Assembly: GCA_013368315.1 (NCBI GenBank)
Contig: JAACJM010000001.1
Span: forward strand, 372,001-436,000
Origin: Tetrapyrgos nigripes
Lineage: Eukaryota; Basidiomycota; Agaricomycetes; Agaricales; Campanellaceae
Direction: 5' to 3'
Length of the DNA stretch: 64,000 bases
Shown here: one piece after another, positions 47,446-57,614 of the stretch
Layout of the letters: each line of letters opens with the position of its first letter
Position numbering within the stretch: the first letter of the stretch is position 1
Notes under the pieces: model-generated
Database searches by the model: none
What the model was told of the DNA's origin: nothing
Seen by the model: only the letters and a program-made list of their open reading frames with translations
Position numbers and translations under genes: made by a program

Positions 47446-50400
47446 TCATGAAGCATTCGGACACAGTCTCAGTATCCTGAACGACCCAGCATTGCGCTCA
47501 CAAATATAAATCTCATCGTTTTTGCGGCCCAGGAAGAGAACCTCGTCATGGAACTCTGGCTCGGCATCAATAGAGTTGAACTCAGTCTTCCCAGGAGGAG
47601 ACCTCGACGACCCAGTGTTCAACCTTGGCTTCGTCAAACTGTGCCCTTTGTTCTTCGTCGACAACACAGTAGCCGATGTTGGGGACGTAGACACAGGGGT
47701 GCCAATCTTCCAAACGAATGGCGCTCTCCGATTGATAGCGGACAGAAGAGGCTGAAACTGCGGCAGTGACGTCCGTGATTCATCTGCAGGCCGCAATAAT
47801 GCATCACCCAAATCGACTGCCTCAACACCACCCTGACGCATGGCTATCAAGACTGAACGATTCTTGACATCTAACGCTTCCAGACGCTTGACGTCTCCCA
47901 TTCTACCCATCAGCGAAGTTGACTTAGCATCTTCCCCCGCGGGTTCATCGTCACTCCAAACGAAGCGACCTTTGAGTACAGAGCGTCCTCTGGCATCGAC
48001 TATGGCAGTACTATGTCCACCGCGCGAGGAGAAGAAGAGGGCAGGAGGACCAAAGTGTCGAGGTTGGGCTAGCAGTGAGATAGGGGCAAGTAAGGGTTTA
48101 TCGGATGGTTGGAAAACGCTGGATGGTGTGCTGTTGTGCTGTTGAGGTGCATGGGCAGGCTTGAAGGGATGTGTGGGGTCAATACACTGTGACCTGAGAT
48201 CCCTGAGTAATGTATACTCAGTGTCTTCCTCCTTCCTGACAGGAAGATCAGGAGGTAGTAGGCCATCTTTGTACCACGCTTGCATGAGGGATGCCTTCCA
48301 AGGTCCTGGTCATAAATGTCAGAAATAGAAACAAATGATGATATGAGCAAGCTTACCATGAACAACGCCTTTCGGGTCACGGTAGTACCACTTTGTAGGG
48401 GCGCTTGGAGCAGGAACAGGCAGACCAGGAGGAGAGAACTGGACTTGTGCAAGATCTGTAGTCTGACCACTACCACTAGAGTCTGGTTCATGTTCCGTTC
48501 GATACTCGATAAAGTCAGGATACGTCGGCGGTATGACATATTCGTCAGCAATGGATGCGAGTGGGAACAGAGGCGCAAACGACAATTGCTGAAAGGTAGT
48601 ATATGGCCCCAACTTGGCAGAGTTCAGCGTCAAAAGTTCATCCGTAGGAGCAGCAGCCGTTGTGACAGTCACCTCGGCAGGTGTTGATGTGCCTTCATTG
48701 CTAGGTTCTGCAAGAGCTTCGGAATTTTGGTCGTTGGCTTGTTCAGGATGTTCGCTTGCGACAAAAGTGGGTGATTGGTGTCCAGAGGGTCCCGAGCCGC
48801 TTGCCACGACTGTTGATCCAACAGCGACAGACACTCCAATACTGACGTTGACGTTAGCAGGAGTACCAGTCTCCTCTTCTCCAGCTGGTGCTTCGGTATC
48901 AGCAGCAGCGGAATCTCCGGCCCGTATTTCACGGGCCCGTCTCCTGGCCGCTCTTCGTTCAGCACGTCCTATCCGAACTTCCCTAACCCTCACAGTAGCT
49001 GGCTCCAAACCGAACACATTCTGCGAGAACACGAGGAATACCTCCACCAGATCATCACCTTGAAGTTGAAGTTCAAGTGAGCGAGGAGAATCGGGTAAAA
49101 TGAACGTTCTTGAAAGGCCTAAAGCAGTCCTGTAAGTCCCAGCAAACAGCTCCACCTTTTCGCCATTTTCACCGCAAAGAATTGCCAAAAAACTGCCGGC
49201 CAACTATCAGTACAGTTGTTGGCCATACGAATGAAACAGACTAACCTCTTCTTTGCTGTTTCGACAGCCTTTATCATCAAAGAACCCTTGGTACCCGGAA
49301 GCTTTACATACTCCAATTTAGGAGGTGGGGCGTGAGTGATATGAGGACCTCCATTCAGCTTTCTCAAGCTGTCTGCATCATGACTTGGTATAGAAGGATG
49401 ATCATCCGATCGCATATTATGAAAAGCATTACTGATAATCCGTGGAATAAACCGTGAAGAACGTGAGTGATTGACGGAAACCGAGGCAGAGTCGGGTAAC
49501 GGAGGTTGTGAAGAGGGGGATGGTAGCGGTGAAGTAGACCCATGTGCTGAGGAAGGCCGTCTTGTTGGTGTTGGTGTCGCGAGTGAAGAAGACTGGGTTC
49601 CAGAGCGTGTGAGTGTACGTTCTCTGGAAACTCCCCTGGTCCTAGGGGACGATGACTCTAGGGTATCAGGAGCCGGACTTGGGGAATTGAGCATCAAGGA
49701 CCATCGGCGTCGTCGGTTACGCGAATTGCGTGAACCTTCGCTATGAGTTGAGTTGACATCAGATGTTCGCGGGCTGGATGGTTCATCAGTTATCATGGTA
49801 TGAGATGAAGATAGTAGGATAGGCTGTTGTGGTTGCCTAGTGCCTGGTGGCGGTAGATCCGGTAGACGACTCTCCAAGAGAGCCTGTGTCAAACTGATCG
49901 TACCGTCGACTTCACCATCATCATCATCATCAGCATCGGGGAACGGTGTACCGAGATCAGGAGAACCAGGTCCGGATGGCTGTTGAGCCAGGGCCTGACG
50001 CAAGGTCAACAACGTTGGTGCAGGTGAAGGTTCTTCCGATGGTATCGGTGTGGATCGGGAAAGAGACAAATCCAAGTTGGCTGGACGGTTTCGACGAGAT
50101 ATTGAAGATGAGTGTGTATGAGATGATAAGAGAGTGTGACCGCCAGTAGTCGACTGGGAAGGATTCGATGTATGCCTCGCACTTGTCCGCTCATCCAATG
50201 CCTGACTGCCACTCGAGCCTGCAGCGACAACGTTGATGGCCTCGTCGTCACTAGACTCGACATAGTCTTTGGAATCTGGGTCATGAGGCCTCGTTACTTC
50301 GGTAGTGATAAGGGAGAGAGGAGGTACAGAGAGAACGTCGGAAACAGATCCGCCTCTTGAACGGGAACGGGAACGAGTAGGGGACAAGGACACCAGTGAA

Positions 50401-51641
50401 TTTCTCGTCTGAAGACGTGGTGCAGCGTACTCTGAGGGATTGCTATAAGGAGGAGGTCGTCCAGACGGCTCTGGTGTTTGGGTTGTACGAACAGATGGGC
50501 TCTTAGGCCTCTTTATAGTAGGAGTGCGAGGAACAAGAGCACTAGAAGGGGAGGGTGATGTAGAGGCAGACGGGATACTGACTTGTGACGCCTTTCGGAG
50601 TATATTCTGTCGAGGCGAATCACTGGGTGGAGGAGTGGATGAACTGGGTTTCCGAATCTTTTCACCGGAATTCCGAAAGTCCAAAGAGCCAAGAGTGCTG
50701 GAATTATTCTTCTTTGCAAGCTCTCTGCGCATACGTTCTCTTTCACGCCTGACCTCAACCTCTATTCTCCACTCTACTGCTTTCCTGATTTCTTCCAATG
50801 CATAAACTCGCACCCCATCTCTTCGTCCAGCAATTGCAACCAGTACACCACGATGTTCCATGACGACAATACTTTTGAAGCTGACCCGACGAATAAGGGC
50901 GTATGGTTGAGGTGATGGAGGAGAAACTAGAGGTAGCACATCCAAGCCTTGTGCATGGCAAAGCAGGAGGTAACTGGGCGACAAAAAGGCACCACTGGAA
51001 GGAGGAGTAGTGAAATGTGAGGGAGAGAGATCGGGTGTCAGGACGGAAAGGCAAAGACCGAGTTCCTGTAGAGTTGGAGGAGGTAATTGGGGAGGCGGCA
51101 CAGCAGCAGGGACGGGAGAGGACGATCGAGAGAGTTCGCTGGAAAGTATGTCTGTCTGTGCAGAGGAAGCGGGCGCTTCCTCCCGAACAGCGCTGCGGGA
51201 CGTGTTGTTTGCATCACGTCGATGAATAAGGTTGTTAAAGAAGCCAGAAAGACGCTTGGAAGAGCGAGGCTAGAGGTAGTAATGTAATGAGCATAACCGA
51301 ACATGAACGCAAAGAGAGCTACGGACATCAGCCACTGCTAGTGATCTATGCCTAGGTGCGACTTCCCGATGACTGGACTGAGACGGGGATGCTGGGCGTA
51401 AAGATGAAGTGGGAGGGGGTGTGGGCAGGGTTGTGGTGGATGAACGGGCTGCGGGGGCACTGTGTACGCTACGGATGCTTGCAGAATCGTCTACGACCTC
51501 GGCAGTGGGAGTAGCTGGAGAAATGGTGGCAGTAGTAGTAGTCGGAGGACTTTCTAGTTTTTGAAGGACATGGTCCTGGGGGTCTGGGACGTGGATGTCG
51601 CTCTCAAGGTCGTCGTCGACGGCAGCGACGACGGGGGACAT
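47446..51641 (-). CDS. Large protein with split CNH-like beta-propeller and GYF domain
   Basis: About 1,300 residues in at least five exons. The N-terminus (from 51641) is disordered, then comes RLSGFFNNLIHRRDANN, made by splicing at donor GTAGCT. A CNH-like half (LGLCLSVLTPDLSPSHF, YLLLCHAQGLDVLPLVSPPS, IRRVSFKSIVVMEHRGVLVA, GRRDGVRVYALEEIRKAVEW) is followed by an approximately 450-residue Ser/Pro/Thr-rich insert with a basic charged helix at its start. Beta-propeller-like sequence resumes at KGSLMIKAVETAKKR, ILCGENGEKVELFAGTYRTA and DDLVEVFLVFSQNVFGLEPA. A GYF domain follows: KWYYRDPKGVVHGPWKASLM then QAWYKDGLLPPDLPVR, spliced near 48306-48355. More propeller-like strands run to the end (RRAPFVWKIGTPV, HDEVLFLGRKNDEIYICERN). 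GYF domains bind Pro-rich ligands. Role unknown; the CNH assignment is tentative, GYF is firm. Confidence 0.82.
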
Positions 51642-51707
51642 GATCTTGCATGGAGCAGTCAGAGTCCTTCACTGACTTTGGCTAACCTTAACCCTAATTC
51701 TTTTTTG
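51642..51707. promoter_or_regulatory. 66-bp divergent promoter with TAACCCTAA
   Basis: Spacer between the CNH/GYF gene and the dehydrogenase gene. It contains TAACCCTAA (51689-51697), a telomere-repeat-like box 10 bp before the dehydrogenase ATG. Similar strings also occur inside coding sequence of this window, so this may be chance. Confidence 0.35.
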
Positions 51708-53533
51708 ATGCTTTCCCGTACTCTGCGAGGCTGCATCTCCTCCAGGCGTTTCTTTTCCTCTCTAAACTCAGTCTCAGACTCGGATGTAGCCCACTTCTCA
51801 AAAATCCTTTCTCCGTCTTCCGTCATCTCGTCTTTACCTCCCATCTCCGCGTCTCCAGATGATCTCTCCATCTACAATAACGACTGGATGGGCAAGTACC
51901 GCGGAAAGTCTACTACGGTCCTCAAGCCAAAATCTACAGAGGAAGTCAGCGAAATAGTCCGATGGTGCTATGACAAGCGTATTCCTATCGTTCCTCAAGG
52001 CGGAAACACCGGTCTCGTGGGAGGCAGTGTCCCCCTTGAGGATGAGGTCATTCTCTCTCTGGCCAACATGAGCAAAGTACGCTCATTCGACCCAGTGTCC
52101 GGTCATTACTCTCGTCATGCTTCTTCACTCCTGACTGTCATCCCTTACCATTCTTTGTACAGGCATCCTTGTCGCAGATGCTGGTTGCATTCTCCAGTCA
52201 TTGACCGATTATGTCGCTCCTTATGATCATATAATGCCCATTGACCTTGGTGCAAAAGGCAGGTGCGTATCTCTTCATAGGTGCATTTATTGCCGTCGTT
52301 AAGTTTTCGTCACAGTTGTCAAATTGGTGGCAACGTCTCGACCAACGCTGGTGGTCTACGTCTTCTCCGTTACGGCTCTCTGCATGGTTCCGTCCTTGGT
52401 CTCGAAGTAGTACTACCCGATGGCACCATCCTGGATCAACTGACCTCGCTACGCAAGGACAACACTGGTAATTCTCTTCCCTTGACCGGTTTTCGAAAAA
52501 ATTTCTCACCATTTCCCAGGTTATGATTTGAAGCAACTTTTTATAGGCGCAGAAGGAACCTTGGGAGTCATCACTGGTGTCTCTATTTTAACCGCAGCAG
52601 CCCCTCAAGCTTCCAATAACGTTATCCTCGCGCTTCCTCACTTTGACAACGTTGTCCCCCTGTTCAAAGTTGTCAAACGCCAACTGTCTGAAATTCTATC
52701 AGCGTTTGAATTCATTGACCGGACCGCATACGAATTGGCCGTCAAACACGGGCAAGGACGTGCCTTGAGTGAGGAAGAAGTGGAAGGAGCACAGTGTTTT
52801 GTTCTAGTTGAGACCAGTGGAGGCAGGAGAGAACATGACGAGGAGGTTTGTCCATATCCCACACGCCATCGCTACTGGCACTTACTCTTCTCCAGAAACT
52901 AAACAACCTTTTGGAAACTCTGCTGGACGCTGATAAACCACTCATCAATACTGGAGTCATGGCCCAGAATCCTGCACAATTCTCATCGTTATGGGCTCTA
53001 CGAGAAGGTGTAACAGAGGCGATTTCGAAAGAAGGCAAAGCATACAAGTATGATATCTCGGTACCAGCAGCATTGTTTAAAGAGGTAGTCGATATTACTC
53101 GGGACCACCTGCGTTCAAAGGGCCTGCTACATGATGATGCCGTTAAATATGTCCTAGGTTATGGGCACGTCGGAGATGGTACTTTACATTCTCTTACTCC
53201 TCCCTTGGGTGTACTCAGTTAATCTTCTCTAGGCAATCTTCACCTCAACATCGTTGCCAATTCCTACTCCCCAGAAATACAAGCTGCTTTGGAACCCTTT
53301 GTCTACGAGCTAGTCGGCAAGTATCTTCTGCTAACTTTCCTATCACAGTACACTAATTTCCATTTCTAGCTTCACATCGAGGATCAGTCTCAGCAGAACA
53401 CGGTATCGGTGCAATGAAGACACATGCTCTACCCTACTCCAAGACAGAAGTGAGCATTGCTCTGATGAAAAAGATAAAGGAGCTCTTCGATCCTCGGGGT
53501 ATCATGAACCCAGGGAAGGTTTTGGAGTATTAG
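51708..53533 (+). CDS. D-2-hydroxyglutarate/D-lactate dehydrogenase, mitochondrial (FAD-linked)
   Basis: FAD-dependent oxidoreductase of the D2HGDH/Dld2 family, converting D-2-hydroxyglutarate to 2-oxoglutarate in mitochondria. The N-terminus [20 protein letters not shown] is a typical presequence. The FAD-binding part has [56 protein letters not shown] and, across a junction, [20 protein letters not shown] and [17 protein letters not shown]. The C-terminal cap includes [54 protein letters not shown], the [20 protein letters not shown] segment (made by a splice after GGTAC-type donor near 53178), and [36 protein letters not shown] at 53531-53533, about 500 residues. Several short introns; no disabling change seen. 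D2HGDH versus D-lactate specificity is inferred. Confidence 0.92.
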
Positions 53534-53766
53534 GCTCGATGTCTTGACATTGTTGGGTTACCCTTGTATCTATAGAAGCACCTCTTCTCTATTTTACTAG
53601 ACGATATTGTGACTCTGGGCTCTGAGTCTACAAAAACATACTTAATGCGGTGTGAGCAAAGTGTGGCGGGAGTTGCCGAGAAATATTAAAGCGCAGGATA
53701 CATAGACGCGGTCAGAGGTTCATTTCCTTCCATCTTTTCCACAAGCTGGTTCTTGTGTACATCACT

Positions 53767-55998
53767 ATGCACCCAATCTTTACCACAAGTATTCTTCTTG
53801 CTACCCTCAGCGGCGTTGTCGGTAAGAGCGTCTTCGTCCTTCCATCTTCTTTCCTGCTTGGCGGACTCTTAAACGCGACTCTACCATTTCCAACAGCCGA
53901 TCCCACAGACTACGTCAATCCGGTCTACGTCGTCCAGCAGTCTCAAGCACGCGATCCGTCGACTTCCGATGCTCAGAAGAACATCATATCGCGCGCGCCG
54001 TCTTCGCGTGGACCGTTTAGTGAGGAGTCGCGTTTTTGAAACCATCGTAAGAGTCATCGCAGAGTGCTTATATGCGAGCAGCTATAATGAACTCTAATGG
54101 CGTGAAGCCAGCAAGTGATGATCCTCATGATTATCTCTCTTGGGCGCCGTAGTAGGTCGTTGGTTCTTTTGATTTGTCCTCTTTTCAAAACGTTTTCTCC
54201 CTCTAGTCATTGGCCGAATTGCAACTGGTGTAATTCTGGAGGTAAAAGTTGACATTTTCTTCACACCGCTATCTTGGTTTGACGAGTAGTCTTGGTTTGG
54301 CTAGGCGATTTTGGATCATCCTCAAACGACAGTGACTTTGACGATGATTCGGATCCAGGACTCGAACGCCGTCATTTCCAGCAAAATCGAATGATTCGCT
54401 ATCGTCGTGCGCTGACTGACACAGATACAGTGACAACTGCTCCTAGCTCCACGCAAGCGACTCCTACAACTTCTACATCTAACCAAGCAGAGTCAACCCT
54501 GGTAGCTGAAGCTGGCGAGATTCAAGCACCCTTCATGCAACCGCCATTCACCGCCATTCCTCCTATTGTATCGGAGCCTTCAACAGCGACTACGACGAAC
54601 ACTTTCCGTGAATCTGGTTATCCTGAAGCTGCGGCCAAACCCAAGCAATCCAAGCAATCTTCATGTACACCTTCTCCTACCAGACACATGGAGCCTAGTG
54701 CTAGTGAGTCGACAGTTTCAAAAGGCGAGTCATTGTTTGACATCCCTTCTTTAGCCTGGACAACATGCCCTTACATAACTCGAGATGGAAAGGTCAATCC
54801 CGATACAAGGACTCTTCACGGACCCGCCGCTGCCAACGATTTTTCTCAAGCTCTTCAGTACAACTCTATTGCATATGGTCTAACGAACAACCGTGCCTAC
54901 TCACAAGCCGCTGTACAATTCGTCAAACAGTTCTTCATCGACCCCAGCACGCGCATGAACCCCAATGTGAATTACGGTCAAGTTGTACGTGGTCCCGATC
55001 AGAACCAAGGAACTTTCACTGGTATCCTAGACCTTCGAGGCTTCATCAAGGTCATCAATAGTCTTCAAATCCTCAAGGTTGCTGGTAGTCCTGAATGGAA
55101 CGAAGCAGTTGAAGGCCCGATAATTAGTTGGTTCCAACAGTACGATAGCTGGCTGGGATCTAGTCCTTTGGCCCAAAAGGCAGAGTCTCGACCCAAGTAA
55201 GTGAGCACAATTAGTGTACGCGTATCTAACTTAACAAATGTTTGCAGCAACCATGGCACCTTTTTTCGCTTGTCAGCGCGCTGCAATCAAAATGGCTATT
55301 GGAGACCAGTCTGGAGCGAAAAGTATTCTTCAAGATTTCTTCAGCAGCCGGTTCCGAGAACAGATAGCGAAGAACGGAGAACAGCCATTCGAAGCGGTCA
55401 GAGCTAATCCCTATCACTATCGTGCCTTTAATTTGGAAGCTTTAACGGTGAACCTGCTCATTGCTCCTGTCGTTCGGTTGCTTATTCTGTACTATAGACG
55501 TGCGCCAAGCTTGGCGATGCGTTGGAATTGGATTTTTGGACAGCCAAGTCAAAGTAGGCTATTTTTCTACGTCTGAGAGCTCTGGTTTGACGCTACCGGT
55601 ATAGATACGATGCTACCATCAAGAATGCAATTGACTGGGCTATGAATCAAGACCCGAAGAATGAAAATCCGAACGTGTTGGTTTCCAGTGTCATGCTAGC
55701 CTCAACGATATATGGAGACGAAGACGGAAAGTATGCTGCGTGGTTGCGAAGGGTACAGTCGGATTACAAGCGTCTCCCGGCTTGGTTCTTTGACCAGCGG
55801 AGTGCATTCAATTTTGGGTCGAGTCCACGGGCAAGAAGAGATGTGGAGTCGGCGGATGCAGCTCCGGCTATAGAGAGGCCCTTTGTTTGTCCCGAGATCT
55901 TTGCCAGGGAAGGTGACGAGGTAGAGCTTGATCCTGGAGTCTTTGTCCGTTGCGAGGATGTTGCGCCATTGTTTGAAGAGCTTGAAACCAGTACATGA
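53767..55998 (+). CDS. Secreted alginate-lyase-superfamily protein
   Basis: Predicted secreted polysaccharide lyase-like enzyme with an (alpha/alpha) toroid fold. MHPIFTTSILLATLSGVVG is a signal peptide. Splicing gives SDDPHDYLSWAPHWPNCNWC, the family N-terminal Trp/Cys-rich motif. A Ser/Thr/Asp-rich insert of about 150 residues follows (54300-54750), then TTCPYITRDGKVNPDTRTLH, SIAYGLTNNRAYSQAAVQFV, GILDLRGFIKVINSLQIL and the motif RPNNHGTFFACQRAAIKMAI, where NNHGT with His is the conserved catalytic-type signature, formed across the junction near 55198-55247. The C-terminal half has NPYHYRAFNLEALTVNLLIA, and ends EDVAPLFEELETST, TGA at 55996-55998. Substrate in a fungus is unknown; alginate itself is unlikely and uronic-acid-containing cell-wall glycans are more likely. 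Confidence 0.87.
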
Positions 55999-56013
55999 GT
56001 TGTAGTAGAGTTA

Positions 56014-56246
56014 CAGCTGCTTGCAAAACTCTAGACCCTTTTTAACCTCTCCGCACATTTCGATCTGCGTTTACATTTGTGTATTGTTTGTGTACAACTT
56101 GAAATTGACTTGAAAAGCTTCACCTGTGGTTGACGACGTCAGAACAAACAAGACAAGCACAAATGTATAGATATTGTACACAGATGTAAACGCAGATTGA
56201 AGTGTACGGAGAGGCCAAAAAGGGTCTAGAGTTTTGCAAGTAGCTG
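56014..56246. mobile_element. Tc1/mariner-type MITE (TA-flanked, 70-bp terminal inverted repeats)
   Basis: 233-bp non-coding foldback element. The left arm is 56014-56083 and the right arm 56177-56246; the arms match at 63 of 70 positions with no gaps. The termini are CAGCTGCTTGC and, in reverse complement, CAGCTACTTGC, and each side is flanked by TA (56012-56013 and 56247-56248), the target-site duplication of Tc1/mariner-type elements. The centre is 93 bp with no coding capacity. All seven arm mismatches are transitions. It lies 16 bp after the stop of the alginate-lyase-like gene and 100 bp before the Rab5 start codon. Family assignment is inferred from TA target and terminal structure; a copy search elsewhere is needed to confirm mobility. 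Confidence 0.72.
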
Positions 56247-56346
56247 TACATCATAGCATTGATGTGGCGTGCCAGGTGCCTTTATGAAAACTAGCAAACA
56301 AATGAAAACATCACACACTGCTTTGAGCTTGTCATTATACTCCTCC

Positions 56347-57362
56347 ATGGCTGACGCTGCTTCTGGTTCCACGGACAAGTCTGTCCAGGTCAAACTAGTT
56401 CTTTTGGGTGTGTAATTCTGTTCTTTGCAAATACTCCTTTGGCTAACAGGTGTACAGGCGAAGCTGCAGTGGGCAAATCGTCCGTTGTTCTTCGATTCGT
56501 ACGTCGCGATGCGCAGTCCAATCATCCACCCTTGACACTCTCGCTATAGGTCTCAAACGAATTCCAAGCCAACAAAGAACCTACCATTGGTGCAGCATTC
56601 CTCACTCAGAAATGCCGTTTGGAAGACCGCGTACTTCGTTATGAAATATGGGACACTGCTGGCCAGGAGCGATTCCATTCATTAGCGGTGCGTCACTCTT
56701 CTCTCTGCATCATCTTTTCACTCATTCCATTTACCTACAGCCAATGTACTACCGAAACGCCCAAGCTGCCGTTGTTGTTTACGATGTTACAAAGGCATCC
56801 AGTTTAGAGAAGGCCAAGTCGTGGGTTAAGGAGCTCCAACGACAAGCCAACCCCAACATCGTCATCGCTCTCGCAGGCAACAAAGTAGATCTCGTCCAGT
56901 CAAGTTCTTCCTCATCCGCCATTGCCTCTTCGGAATCAGAGGACGAAGCAGATGATGCGACTGCCACGCCTGGAGAGGCTCCTGCCAGTTCAGGTGGTGA
57001 ACCCGAGAGCTTGAGACAGGTACCGAGAGAGGAGGCTCAAGCATATGCAACGGAGGCTGGTCTGTTGTTCTTTGAGACGAGTGCAAAGACTGGTGAAGGG
57101 GTCGTAGAAATTTTTACGGAGATTGGTGGGTTGTACCTTTTTTTTTTCGATTGAAAAGTTGACTGTCAAAATTAAACTGACTGACTGGTTTTTTTCGGTT
57201 CTTTTAGCGAAGAAAATTCCCATCGAACATATTCTGGCTGCCACACGGGGAGGTGCAGGCCGACCAGGTGCTGCAGGATCCCGCGCTGGCGGCTCAGGAC
57301 AGGAAGGCAATGTAAACCTGGATGAGAACAGTAACAAACCCAGAGATGCTTGCAACTGCTGA
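56347..57362 (+). CDS. Rab5-family small GTPase (Ypt51/Vps21)
   Basis: Early-endosome GTPase. Motifs in order: G1 [14 protein letters not shown] (P-loop), switch [14 protein letters not shown]3 [21 protein letters not shown]4 AGNKVDL, G5 [12 protein letters not shown], and C-terminal ACNC, a CxC prenylation motif. [16 protein letters not shown] is typical of the Rab5 branch. The GTPase core is interrupted by an unusual insert of about 40 residues, rich in Ser, Asp and Glu, between NKVDL and [12 protein letters not shown] (about 56890-57030). The extension after the core (57210-57340) is Gly/Ala-rich. Introns are short; the one at about 57126-57208 contains a run of T. The start at 56347 gives the expected MADAASG opening; the MITE lies just upstream, within the likely promoter. 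Confidence 0.93.
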
Positions 57363-57614
57363 TTCATTAGTGATGGGAGTTACTACTTATATATGATACG
57401 ACCTATTGTATGATTTTTCTTATTCTTCTCACGAGCGGTCCCCAGCCTAGCTGTCGTTTGGCTTTCTATGACGTTCCCTGTTCCATTATACACTTTTTTT
57501 CTTTCAGCACTACATGTAATTTGATCTTATTATCTAAATGAGGACAGACACCTGGAATACACAGACCTGAAGGTTTTCGTGCTACATACAAATTAGTTCT
57601 TGTGTGCTAAACTG

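Noticed and set aside
48981..48990. CCCTAACCCT telomere-like string
   Set aside because: Lies inside the CNH/GYF coding region, so it is best explained as coding sequence; kept as a warning that such strings occur by chance.
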